Assembly (NCBI RefSeq): GCF_001660485.1
Contig: NZ_CP013979.1
Span: 620,001-684,000 of the forward strand
Direction of reading: 5' to 3'
Source: Agromyces aureus
Lineage (GTDB): Bacteria > Actinomycetota > Actinomycetes > Actinomycetales > Microbacteriaceae
DNA length: 64,000 bases
Part shown: positions 1-8,141 of the stretch, piece by piece
Numbering within the stretch: position 1 is the stretch's first letter
How the letters are laid out: each line of letters starts with the position of its first letter
Translations under genes and position numbers: made by a program
Notes under the pieces: generated by a model
The model's database searches: none
What the model was told of the DNA's origin: nothing
What the model saw: the letters and a program-made list of their open reading frames with translations, nothing else

Positions 1-1356
1 ACGGGCGCCGTGATCAAGGAGATCGCCGACGCCTCGCCGGCCGACGGCATCCGTGCGCTCGATGCGGCCGTGGCCGTGCAGGAGTCGTGGGCCAAGACCG
101 CGCCCCGCGTTCGCGGCGAGCTGCTGCGCAAGGCGTTCGACCTGCTGCAGGAGCGCAAGGAGCAGTTCGCCCTGCTCATGACCCTCGAGATGGGCAAGCC
201 GCTCGCCGAGGCGCGCGGCGAGGTCGTCTACGGCGGCGAGTTCCTGCGCTGGTTCAGCGAGGAGGCCGTGCGCATCTCCGGTCGGTATGGCCTGAACCCC
301 GAGGGCACCGGACGCATGATCGTCTCGCAGCGCCCCGTCGGCCCGTCGTTCTTCATCACCCCCTGGAACTTCCCGCTCGCGATGGCGACCCGCAAGATCG
401 CGCCCGCGCTCGCCGCAGGCTGCACGGTCGTCATCAAGCCCCCGGCCCTCACGCCGCTCACGACCATCGCGTTCGTGCAGCTGCTCGAGGAGGTCGGGCT
501 GCCCAAGGGCGTCGTCAACGTCATCCCGACCTCGACCTCGTCGGCGGTCTCGGGACCGATCATCGAGGACCCGCGACTGCGCAAGCTGAGCTTCACCGGC
601 TCGACCGGCGTCGGCCGTGCGCTCATGAAGCAGGCCGCGACCGGCATCCTCCGCACGAGCATGGAGCTCGGCGGCAACGCGCCCTTCGTGATCTTCGAGG
701 ACGCTGATCTCGACAAGGCCGTCGAAGGCGCCCTCGTCGCGAAGTTCCGCAACATCGGCCAGGCGTGCACCGCGGCGAACCGCTTCATCGTGCACGAGTC
801 GGTCGCCGACGAGTTCGCGGCCCGCGTCGCCGATCGCGTCAAGGCCATGAAGGTCGGCCGCGGCACGGAAGAGGGCGTCAACATCGGCCCGCTCATCGAC
901 GACAAGGCCGTCGACTCGACCGACGCGCTCGTGCAGGACGCCGTCTCGCGCGGGGCGAGCGTGCTCACCGGCGGCGAGCGCATCATCGACGGCGACGGCA
1001 CGTTCTACGCGCCGACCGTGCTCGCGGGCGTCGCGGCCGGCAGCCGCCTGCTCGCCGAGGAGATCTTCGGACCGGTGCTCGGCATCACGACGTTCTCGAG
1101 CGAAGACGAGGCGGTGCGCCTCGCCAACGACACCGAGTACGGACTCATCTCGTACGTCTTCACGCAGGACCTGGCGCGTGGCCACCGCATGATCGAGCGC
1201 CTCGCCACCGGCATGATGGGGCTCAACACGGGCCTCGTCTCGAACGCCGCCGCACCGTTCGGCGGCGTGAAGCAGTCGGGCATCGGCCGCGAGGGCGGGC
1301 TCGAGGGCATCCACGAATACCTCGACACGAAGTACACGCTCGTCCCGGTGGACTGA
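1..1356 (+). CDS. gabD: NAD(P)-dependent aldehyde dehydrogenase, succinate-semialdehyde type (5' end outside window)
   Basis: Oxidises an aldehyde to a carboxylic acid with NAD(P)+. The family match is to succinate-semialdehyde dehydrogenase, the last step of putrescine/GABA breakdown. The frame is open to base 1, so the N-terminus lies outside the window; the GTG at 10 is only the first possible start. The visible 451 codons show the PWNFP nucleotide-binding segment, the general-base Glu in MELGGNAP (codon 222) and the nucleophilic Cys in GQACTAANR (codon 256), 34 residues apart as usual for the family. Putrescine oxidase lies 105 bp downstream, which supports a role in oxidising 4-aminobutanal-derived semialdehyde. 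The exact substrate (succinate semialdehyde or 4-aminobutanal) cannot be settled from sequence. Confidence 0.88.
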   Translation, partial: TGAVIKEIADASPADGIRALDAAVAVQESWAKTAPRVRGELLRKAFDLLQERKEQFALLMTLEMGKPLAEARGEVVYGGEFLRWFSEEAVRISGRYGLNPEGTGRMIVSQRPVGPSFFITPWNFPLAMATRKIAPALAAGCTVVIKPPALTPLTTIAFVQLLEEVGLPKGVVNVIPTSTSSAVSGPIIEDPRLRKLSFTGSTGVGRALMKQAATGILRTSMELGGNAPFVIFEDADLDKAVEGALVAKFRNIGQACTAANRFIVHESVADEFAARVADRVKAMKVGRGTEEGVNIGPLIDDKAVDSTDALVQDAVSRGASVLTGGERIIDGDGTFYAPTVLAGVAAGSRLLAEEIFGPVLGITTFSSEDEAVRLANDTEYGLISYVFTQDLARGHRMIERLATGMMGLNTGLVSNAAAPFGGVKQSGIGREGGLEGIHEYLDTKYTLVPVD

Positions 1357-1362
1357 GCACGT

Positions 1363-1401
1363 CGAGCGGATGCCTCGGCGCCGCGCCGCGGCATCCGCTC
1401 G
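1363..1401. terminator. Hairpin with GGATGCC/GGCATCC arms
   Basis: CGAGCGGATGCC (1363-1374) pairs perfectly with GGCATCCGCTCG (1390-1401) across a 15-base loop, between the aldehyde dehydrogenase and putrescine oxidase genes. There is no T-tract, as is common in GC-rich actinobacteria. It may partly terminate or stabilise the upstream transcript. The arms belong to a motif repeated through the window. Confidence 0.6.
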
Positions 1402-1461
1402 CCCCCTTCTCGAATCACGCGCATCACGCGCCAACACGCGAACCGAAAGCGAAGAAACACC

Positions 1462-2841
1462 ATGGAACGCATCGACTGCGACGTCGTCATCGTCGGAGCG
1501 GGGGCCTCCGGCCTCACCGCCGCCAACAAGCTGAAGGACGCCGGCAAGTCCGTCGTCGTGCTCGAGGCGCGCGACCGCATCGGCGGCCGCCTCTGGACCG
1601 ACGACATCGACGGCGCCATGCTCGAGATCGGCGGCCAGTGGGTCTCGCCCGACCAGGACGCCCTGATCGAGACCCTCGACGAGCTCGGCCTCGAGACGTA
1701 CGAGCGCTACCGCGAGGGCGAGAACGTCTACATCGCCGAGGACGGCGAGCGCCGGCTCTTCGAGGGCGACATCTTCCCGGTGCCCGCGAAGACCGAGGGC
1801 GAGATCGTCGGCCTCATCGAGAAGCTCGACCAGCTCGTCGCCGAGATCGACCCCGACGCGCCGTGGGCCCACCCGCGCGCGAAGGAGCTCGACGAGGTCA
1901 GCTTCGCCGAGTGGCTCGGCACGCAGACCGACGACGAAGAGGCGAAGCTCAACATCGGCATGTTCATCGCGGGCGCCATGCTCACGAAGCCCGCGCACGC
2001 CTTCTCGGCCCTGCAGGCGCTGCTCATGGCCGCCTCGGCCGGCTCGTTCTCGCACCTCGTCGACGCCGACTTCATCCTCGACAAGCGCGTCGTGGGCGGC
2101 CTGCAGCAGGTGCCGCTCCTGCTCGCCGAGCGGCTCGGCGGTGCCGTGCGCCTCGGTCAGGCCGTGCGCACCATCCGCTGGGCCGGGCTCACTGAAGACG
2201 GCGCCCCGGCGTCCGACTCGGGCGTCGTCGCCGTCACCGACTCGCTCGAGGTGCACGCCCGGCGCGTGATCGTCGCGGTGCCGCCCGTGCTCATCAGCCG
2301 CATCTCGTACGAGCCGCCGCTGCCGCGCCGCCAGCACCAGCTGCACCAGCACCTCTCCATGGGCTTCGTGATCAAGGTGCACGCGGTCTACGAGACGCCG
2401 TTCTGGCGCGCCGACGGCCTGAGCGGCACGGCCTTCAGCCCCTACGAGCTCTGCCACGAGGCGTACGACAACACGAACCACGAGGACCCCCGCGGCACGC
2501 TCGTCGGCTTCGTCTCCGACGAAGAGGCCGACGGCGTCTTCACGCTCAGCGCCGAGGAGCGCAAGGAGCGCATCCTCGAGTCGCTGTCGCACTACTACGG
2601 CGAGCAGGCGAAGCACCCGGTCGTCTACTACGAGTCCGACTGGGGCTCGGAGGAGTGGACGCGCGGCGCCTACGCGGCGAGCTTCGACATGGGCGGTCTC
2701 GCGCGCTACGGCTCGGACCTCCGCGCACCCGTCGGCCCGATCCACTTCTCGTGCAGCGACATGGCGGGCAAGGGCTACCAGCACGTCGACGGCGCGATCC
2801 GGGTCGGCCGCGAGGTCGCCGCAGAGATCCTGGCCGGCTGA
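1462..2841 (+). CDS. puo: Putrescine oxidase (flavin monoamine oxidase)
   Basis: FAD-dependent amine oxidase of 459 residues; the actinobacterial putrescine oxidase group converts putrescine, O2 and water to 4-aminobutanal, ammonia and H2O2. The N-terminus has the dinucleotide-binding fold with VGAGASGLTAA, followed by the EARDRIGGR and IGGQWV segments of monoamine oxidases. The C-terminus has the FAD-contacting region GKGYQHVDGAIRVG. No signal peptide is present, so it is cytoplasmic. The start has only a weak purine-rich region upstream. The stop overlaps the next ATG by one base (TGATG), indicating translational coupling. An aldehyde dehydrogenase before it and a permease after it fit a putrescine-use operon. 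Other primary amines remain possible substrates. Confidence 0.85.
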   Translation: MERIDCDVVIVGAGASGLTAANKLKDAGKSVVVLEARDRIGGRLWTDDIDGAMLEIGGQWVSPDQDALIETLDELGLETYERYREGENVYIAEDGERRLFEGDIFPVPAKTEGEIVGLIEKLDQLVAEIDPDAPWAHPRAKELDEVSFAEWLGTQTDDEEAKLNIGMFIAGAMLTKPAHAFSALQALLMAASAGSFSHLVDADFILDKRVVGGLQQVPLLLAERLGGAVRLGQAVRTIRWAGLTEDGAPASDSGVVAVTDSLEVHARRVIVAVPPVLISRISYEPPLPRRQHQLHQHLSMGFVIKVHAVYETPFWRADGLSGTAFSPYELCHEAYDNTNHEDPRGTLVGFVSDEEADGVFTLSAEERKERILESLSHYYGEQAKHPVVYYESDWGSEEWTRGAYAASFDMGGLARYGSDLRAPVGPIHFSCSDMAGKGYQHVDGAIRVGREVAAEILAG

Positions 2842-3764
2842 TGAACGCGGGGGGCACGTCGGCGGCATCGGGGGCGGATGCCGCGCTGCCGCGCATCGTG
2901 GTCGGCTACACGGCCAACGAGAGCGGCGCCGACGCGCTCGCCCTCGCCACCCGGCTCGCCACGGCGAGCGAGGCGCAGCTCGACGTGGTCATGGTGCTGC
3001 CGAGCGAGGCCCGCTCGAGCACCGTGCCCACCGACGTCGGCTACGAGCGCCACCTCAAGGCGCGCTCGCGCGAGTGGCTGACCGAGGCGTCGGCCAAGCT
3101 CGACGCCGAGGTCGCGCAGTCGCTGCACGTGCGCTACGCGGAGTCGTTCGCCGAGGGGCTCATCGCGGCCGCGCACGAGTTCGGCTCATCGCTCATCGTC
3201 GTGGGCGCGGCCCGCGGCGGCATCCTCGGGCGTTCGCGCATCGGGTCGGTCGCCAGCGAGCTGCTGCACTCCTCGGACGTGCCGGTGGCGCTCGCACCCT
3301 CCGGGTCACGCGAGCTCGCGGCATCCGTCGGCGTCTCCCGCATCACCGCCGCGCTCGGCTCGCGCCCTGGCGCGGGCGTGCTGCTCGACGTCGCGGTCCG
3401 CCTGACGAAGTCGCTGCGAGCGCCGCTGCGTCTGCTCTCGCTCGTGCCCATCGACCTGCCCTCCGGCATGGACGAGGGCCTGGCCGAGCTCACGAGCACG
3501 GCGCACGCCGACGAGGTGCTCGCGGCCGCCAAGGCTGCGCTGCCCCCCGGCGTCGTGACGACCGCCGTGGTCGCGACCGGCGACACGATCGAGGCCGCCG
3601 TGCGCAGCCTCGACTGGCACGAGGGCGAGATCGTGCTCGTGGCTTCCAGCCGGCTCGCGACTCCGAGCCACCTGTTCCTCGGCTCGACCGCGTCGAAGAT
3701 GCTGCGCGAGCTGCCGGTGCCGATGATCGTGGTACCGCGCTCCACCGGAAAGGCCGCATCATGA
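2841..3764 (+). CDS. Tandem universal stress protein (UspA family)
   Basis: 307-residue cytoplasmic protein with two UspA-like domains (about 15-145 and 160-300). The first has the IVVGYTANESGADAL start and the nucleotide-binding-like run IVVGAARGGILGRSRIGSVA; the second has a matching LGSTASKML region. Such proteins usually bind ATP and respond to stress; none catalyses a known reaction. The ATG overlaps the putrescine oxidase stop by one base and the stop overlaps the permease start by four (ATGA), so it is embedded in the amine operon. Its presence may relate to H2O2 and aldehyde made by the oxidase, which is inference. Confidence 0.85.
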   Translation: MNAGGTSAASGADAALPRIVVGYTANESGADALALATRLATASEAQLDVVMVLPSEARSSTVPTDVGYERHLKARSREWLTEASAKLDAEVAQSLHVRYAESFAEGLIAAAHEFGSSLIVVGAARGGILGRSRIGSVASELLHSSDVPVALAPSGSRELAASVGVSRITAALGSRPGAGVLLDVAVRLTKSLRAPLRLLSLVPIDLPSGMDEGLAELTSTAHADEVLAAAKAALPPGVVTTAVVATGDTIEAAVRSLDWHEGEIVLVASSRLATPSHLFLGSTASKMLRELPVPMIVVPRSTGKAAS

Positions 3765-5323
3765 CGAACCAACCAGACCCCGCGTCGAGTGCACCGCTGA
3801 CCTCCGCGAGCGCCGCCGTCGACGCCTCCGAGCAGGGCGGCCTCTCGAAGAAGGGCCTCTCGGCCGGATCGGTCGGCCTCATCGGCGCGATCGTCATCGG
3901 CATCAGCTGCATCGCGCCGGCGTACACGCTGACGGCGGCCCTCGGGCCGACGGTCTCCGAGGTCGGCGTGCAGGTTCCGGCGATCATCCTCGTCGGGTTC
4001 ATCCCGATGCTGCTCGTCGCGCTCGGCTACCGCGAGCTCAACAAGCGCATGCCCGATTCGGGCACGTCGTTCACGTGGGCCACGCGCGCCTTCGGGCCGT
4101 GGATCGGCTGGATGGCCGGGTGGGGGCTCGTCGCCGCCACCATCCTCGTGCTCTCGAACCTCGCGGGCATCGCGGTCGACTTCCTGTTCCTGCTCATCGC
4201 GCAGGTCACGGGCAACGCCGGCATCGCCGACCTCGCGCTGAACCCCTTCATCAACATCGCCGTCTGCCTGCTCTTCATGCTCGGCGCGACCTGGGTGTCG
4301 TACCGCGACATGCAGACCACGCAGAAGCTGCAGTACTGGCTCGTCGGGTTCCAGCTCCTCGTGCTCGTGACCTTCTCGATCGCGGCGCTCGTCGAGACGG
4401 CCAACGGCAACGCGTTCGACGCGACGCCGATCGAGCTGTCGTGGTTCAACCCGTTCGCCGTCGAGTCGTTCTCGGCGTTCGCGGCGGGCCTGTCGCTCTC
4501 GATCTTCATCTTCTGGGGCTGGGACGTGACCCTGACGATGAACGAGGAGACGCGCGGCTCCGACAAGACGCCCGGGCGGGCGGCGACCATCACGGTCGTC
4601 ACGATCGTGGTGCTCTACCTGCTCATCGCGGTGTCGCTGATCACGTTCGCGGGCGTCGGCACGGGCGAGTACGGCCTCGGCAACCCCGACATCCAGGACA
4701 ACGTGTTCTTCCACCTCGCCGGCCCGATCCTCGGCCCGCTCGCGGTGCTCGTCTCGCTCGCCGTGCTCACCAGCTCGGCCTCGAGCCTGCAGTCGACCTT
4801 CGTGTCGCCGGCGCGCACACTGCTCGCCATGGGCCACTACGGCGCCCTGCCCGAGAAGTTCGCGAGCGTCAGCCCGCGGTTCTTCACGCCCGGCTACGCG
4901 ACCATCGTGTCGGCGATCGTCGCGTCGGTCTTCTACACGGTCATGCGCCTGCTGAGCGAGAACGTGCTCTGGGACACCATCACCGCACTCGGCATGATGA
5001 TCTGCTTCTACTACGGCATCACGGCGTTCGCGTGCGTGTGGTTCTTCCGCAAGATCTGGTTCACGTCCGTTCGCAACGTCGTCTACACGCTGCTCGCGCC
5101 GCTCATCGGCGGCGTGATCCTCGCCGTGCTGTTCTTCACGACGCTCATCGACTCGATGGACCCCGAATACGGTTCGGGCTCGTCGGTCGGCGGGGTCGGG
5201 CTCGTGTTCGTGCTCGGCATGGTCGTGCTGCTCGGCGGCGTCGTCGTGATGTTCTGGCAGTGGCGCAAGCGTCCGGCGTTCTTCCGCGGCGACACGCTCT
5301 CGCGAGCGGTCGCGAGCGAGTAG
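3761..5323 (+). CDS. APC-superfamily amino acid/polyamine permease
   Basis: 520-residue integral membrane protein with a hydrophilic N-terminus of about 40 residues followed by about 12-14 membrane segments. The first (GLIGAIVIGISCIAPAYTLTAALG) carries the conserved unwound-helix glycine region of APC carriers, and the segment with GTSFTWATRAFGPWIGWMAG is typical of the family. It starts inside the stress-protein stop (ATGA), so it is the last gene of the aldehyde dehydrogenase-putrescine oxidase-Usp operon and is the likely importer of putrescine or a related amine. Substrate is inferred from context only. Codon use matches its neighbours. Confidence 0.85.
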   Translation: MTNQPDPASSAPLTSASAAVDASEQGGLSKKGLSAGSVGLIGAIVIGISCIAPAYTLTAALGPTVSEVGVQVPAIILVGFIPMLLVALGYRELNKRMPDSGTSFTWATRAFGPWIGWMAGWGLVAATILVLSNLAGIAVDFLFLLIAQVTGNAGIADLALNPFINIAVCLLFMLGATWVSYRDMQTTQKLQYWLVGFQLLVLVTFSIAALVETANGNAFDATPIELSWFNPFAVESFSAFAAGLSLSIFIFWGWDVTLTMNEETRGSDKTPGRAATITVVTIVVLYLLIAVSLITFAGVGTGEYGLGNPDIQDNVFFHLAGPILGPLAVLVSLAVLTSSASSLQSTFVSPARTLLAMGHYGALPEKFASVSPRFFTPGYATIVSAIVASVFYTVMRLLSENVLWDTITALGMMICFYYGITAFACVWFFRKIWFTSVRNVVYTLLAPLIGGVILAVLFFTTLIDSMDPEYGSGSSVGGVGLVFVLGMVVLLGGVVVMFWQWRKRPAFFRGDTLSRAVASE

Positions 5324-5335
5324 TCCGGACTCGCC

Positions 5336-5362
5336 GGTCGGGGAGCGAAGCGTCTCGAGACC
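5336..5362 (+). repeat. 27-bp palindromic repeat, copy 1
   Basis: GGTCG...GAGACC palindrome with the central AGCGAAGCG core, 13 bp after the permease stop. Four more copies lie at 11993, 16507, 17583 and 51799. It is immediately followed by a strong hairpin terminator. Confidence 0.8.
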
Positions 5363-5380
5363 AGCGCACCGCAGACAGCG

Positions 5381-5410
5381 AAGAGCGGATGCCTCGTGGC
5401 ATCCGCTCTT
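5381..5410. terminator. Bidirectional terminator hairpin
   Basis: AAGAGCGGATGCC (5381-5393) and GGCATCCGCTCTT (5398-5410) form a perfect 13-bp stem with a TCGT loop between convergent genes. It fits termination of the permease operon on + and of the S-layer-homology gene on -. Confidence 0.85.
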
Positions 5411-5442
5411 CGTTCCGTTCGCGGTGATCGCGCCGCAGACGG

Positions 5443-7959
5443 TCAGCCCGGCAGCGCGTCCCAGCGCTTGAGGAGGGTCGCGAGCGCCTCGCGCGTCACG
5501 GTGTTCGCCGGGCTGAACGTGCCCTTGACCGTGGTGATGCGTTCGGCCGCGAGCCACTCGATCGACGTGAAGTACGACGAGCCCTTCGGCACGTCGGTGA
5601 ACGTCGCCTTCGCGGGTGCCGTGAAGCTCGGGCCGGCGGCACGGTAGAGGAACGCGGCGGCCTCCTGGCGCTTGAGCATCGCTGCGGGTCCGAACGTGCT
5701 GGTCACCGTCGTGATGCGCTCGCGCTTCATCCACTCGATCGCGGTGTACGCCGGGTGGCTCGCGGGCACGTCGCGGAAGCTCGGCTTCGACGGCAGTGCG
5801 AACTCGGGCGAACCGGCGAGGCGGTAGAGCGCCACGGCGATGGTCGCGCGGGTCGCCGCGCGGGTCGACTCGAAGCGCACGATGCCGTCGGCACCCTTGA
5901 CGCCGTCGATGACGCCCTCGGCGACCGCCCAGCGCACGTTCGCGGTGTGACCGCCGGTGCCCGTGACATCCGCGAATCGGGGCAGCACCGAGGCCGTCGG
6001 CGCCGAGGTCGCGACCAGCGCGGCCTCACCGGGGCGGATGCCGGTCACCTCGACGGTGATCGCGGTGCCCGCCTGGGCCTCTGCGGGCGAGAACTCGGCC
6101 GCCGTGGCGCCGTCCACGGGCTTGCCGTCGGCGAGCCAGCGGTAGGTGAGCGCCGCGCCGGGGCCCCAGTCGCCTGCGGCGGCGGTGAGCGCCTGGCCGA
6201 CCTGCGCGATGCCCGCGAGGGTGGGCACCGGTGCGGGCTCGGGCTGGGCGACGGTGCGCGTCATGACGGCCGAGATGCCCTCGAACGTGCCGCCGTTCGG
6301 TGCTTCGAGCACGGTCGCCTCGGCCTGGGTCGCCGCGTTCTGCCAGAACTGGGTCGCGTACGGCTCGTCGGATGCGCCGCGATCCTCGAACTTCGCGATG
6401 TAGTTGCCGGGGGGCATGCCGCCGGCCATGTACGAGATGTCGTCGCCCGCGCCGCCGTGGGCGGGCGGTTCGACCCAGTTGCCGGGGGTGCGCTCGTAGA
6501 GGAGCACGAGTCGGGCGTCGGGTGCGGCGCCGCCGTGCTCGTCGGTGATGCGTCCGCTGATCGAGACGCCGGGGCGGGTCTCGACGTCGGCGTCGCCGGT
6601 CTCGGTCGAGGCGGTCACGGCGACGGCCGCGGCATCCTCGGGGTAGTAGCCGCCGCCGAGGTAGGTGGCCGCCCAGCGTGCGCTCGACGAGCCGTAGGTG
6701 AGCACCGTGTACTCGCCGGGCGCCAGGCCTGACACGCGGTATGCGCCGTCGTCGCCCGACCGGGCCGAGGTGACTCGCTCCCAGGCGCCGGCGGGGTTCT
6801 CGCGCAGCACGTCGAAGTACGCGCCGGCAGAGGGTGCGGGCTCGCCAGCGGTGTTCTCGGTGAGCACGCCCGAGATCGAGCCGCCGGCGGTGAGCGCGGC
6901 ATCGATGCCCTCGACGACGTCGCCGGGGGCGACGGTGAGGATGGTCGCACCGGCGCGATCCGAGACGCCCTGCCAGTACTGCTGGCCGAGGTCGCCGTCG
7001 AAGTCCGAGAAGCCGACCACGTAGTCGGCCTGGTCGAGGCCGGCGAGTCGGTAGGTGCCGTCGGTCGCGGTGGTCGTGGTGACGGTGTCTGCCCAGCCAT
7101 CGGGCGAGCCGGCGTACTTCGCGGAGACCTCGACGCCGGCGACGGGCGTGCCGCCCGTGGTGACGGTGCCCGTGATCGCGGCGCCCGCGTTCAGGGCGAA
7201 GTCGGCGGTGAAGGCCGCGCCCGCCGTCAGGGCGACGCGCGTGGCGGCGTCGGCCGTGTAGACGTCCTGCCAATACTCGTCGACGAGCTCGGTCGTGCTG
7301 CCCCATCCGGGGCCGGACTTCAGCACGTATTCGCCGGCCGGCAGCCCCGTGATGGCGTAGCTGCCGTCGGACGCGACCGAGGCGCCGCCGCGCGTGCTGT
7401 TCAGGTCGCCGGAGAGGTACGCGTAGACGTACCCGCCCGACACGGGCGCGCCGTCGCCGTCGAGCACGGTGCCCGAGACGGTCGCGCCGATCTCGAGCGT
7501 GGGGGCGATCGATGCCGCGGCACCCGCGGTCACCTCGATGTCGGTCGCGGCCTCGAGGGTCTCGGCGCCGTCCCAGTACTCGCGCACGTACTGCGCGGTC
7601 TCGACCTGCGGCGCGAGCGCGGCGCGGTACGTGCCGGGCTCGAGCTCCGAGATCGTGAACGTGCCGTCGGCGGCGCTCTTCGCGCTCTGGCCCGCGCCCC
7701 ACAGCAGGGTCCAGCAGTCGGCCTGCTGCGTCGCGTCGAAGTCGGGGTCGCAGTGGAAGAGCTGCACGAGCACGCCCTGCAGCGGTGCGCCGGCTTCACC
7801 GGTCACGGTGCCCGTGATCGAGCCCGCGTCTGGCTCGGCCGCGTTCGCGGCGGGGGTGCCGACGGCCACGAGGCCGAGCGTCATGGCGAGGGCGGCGAGC
7901 CCGGCGGCGAGCCCGCGACGGCGTCGCCGTGTCGGTGGGGCGAGATCTGGGGAGAGCAT
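5443..7959 (-). CDS. Secreted protein: carboxypeptidase-regulatory-like repeats plus S-layer homology domains
   Basis: 838-residue cell-surface protein of unknown function. It has a twin-arginine-rich N-terminus and signal peptide ending near PAANAAEPD (about residue 40). About five CarboxypepD_reg-like beta-sandwich repeats follow (residues about 45-555), each containing the GTVT...PVSG...DGSY...GLPAGEYVL pattern. Next is an Ig-like domain (about 575-660, with YRWLADGKPVDGAT) and then three SLH-type modules (about 665-838, with repeated ITTV.GTFSPA..VTREALATLL). SLH modules usually bind secondary cell-wall polymers, so the repeats would be held at the wall as a spacer or adhesion scaffold. 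A GGAAGG ribosome site precedes the ATG by six bases. It appears monocistronic and ends at the bidirectional hairpin. Confidence 0.82.
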   Translation of the reverse strand: MLSPDLAPPTRRRRRGLAAGLAALAMTLGLVAVGTPAANAAEPDAGSITGTVTGEAGAPLQGVLVQLFHCDPDFDATQQADCWTLLWGAGQSAKSAADGTFTISELEPGTYRAALAPQVETAQYVREYWDGAETLEAATDIEVTAGAAASIAPTLEIGATVSGTVLDGDGAPVSGGYVYAYLSGDLNSTRGGASVASDGSYAITGLPAGEYVLKSGPGWGSTTELVDEYWQDVYTADAATRVALTAGAAFTADFALNAGAAITGTVTTGGTPVAGVEVSAKYAGSPDGWADTVTTTTATDGTYRLAGLDQADYVVGFSDFDGDLGQQYWQGVSDRAGATILTVAPGDVVEGIDAALTAGGSISGVLTENTAGEPAPSAGAYFDVLRENPAGAWERVTSARSGDDGAYRVSGLAPGEYTVLTYGSSSARWAATYLGGGYYPEDAAAVAVTASTETGDADVETRPGVSISGRITDEHGGAAPDARLVLLYERTPGNWVEPPAHGGAGDDISYMAGGMPPGNYIAKFEDRGASDEPYATQFWQNAATQAEATVLEAPNGGTFEGISAVMTRTVAQPEPAPVPTLAGIAQVGQALTAAAGDWGPGAALTYRWLADGKPVDGATAAEFSPAEAQAGTAITVEVTGIRPGEAALVATSAPTASVLPRFADVTGTGGHTANVRWAVAEGVIDGVKGADGIVRFESTRAATRATIAVALYRLAGSPEFALPSKPSFRDVPASHPAYTAIEWMKRERITTVTSTFGPAAMLKRQEAAAFLYRAAGPSFTAPAKATFTDVPKGSSYFTSIEWLAAERITTVKGTFSPANTVTREALATLLKRWDALPG

Positions 7960-8081
7960 GGCGTCCTTCCATCGGTGCGAAGTCGAGCACCTCTCACGCT
8001 AAGCAGCGCATGCGGGGGTGACCATGGGCAGCGCTCCCCGTCGGGCCGGCATCAGGGGCGCGCTCGAACCCCTCACGCGCA

Positions 8082-8126
8082 GACGCGAATGGTCGCCTCA
8101 GCAGCGCTGAAGCGACCATTCGCGTC
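8082..8126 (-). terminator. Long palindromic hairpin downstream of amidohydrolase
   Basis: 15-bp arms (8082-8096 and 8112-8126, GACGCGAATGGTCGC and its complement) are perfect. After one mismatch a further TCAGC/GCTGA pairing leaves an AGC loop. It lies 15 bp past the amidohydrolase stop on the minus strand and most likely terminates the exporter-amidohydrolase transcript. The length of pairing is greater than a terminator needs. Confidence 0.75.
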
Positions 8127-8141
8127 CGTGCAGGTGCCCGC

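Noticed and set aside
3134..5734. An 866-codon minus-strand frame opposite the stress protein and permease
   Set aside because: Composition is Arg/Glu/His-rich and it overlaps an operon whose genes are linked by overlapping codons.
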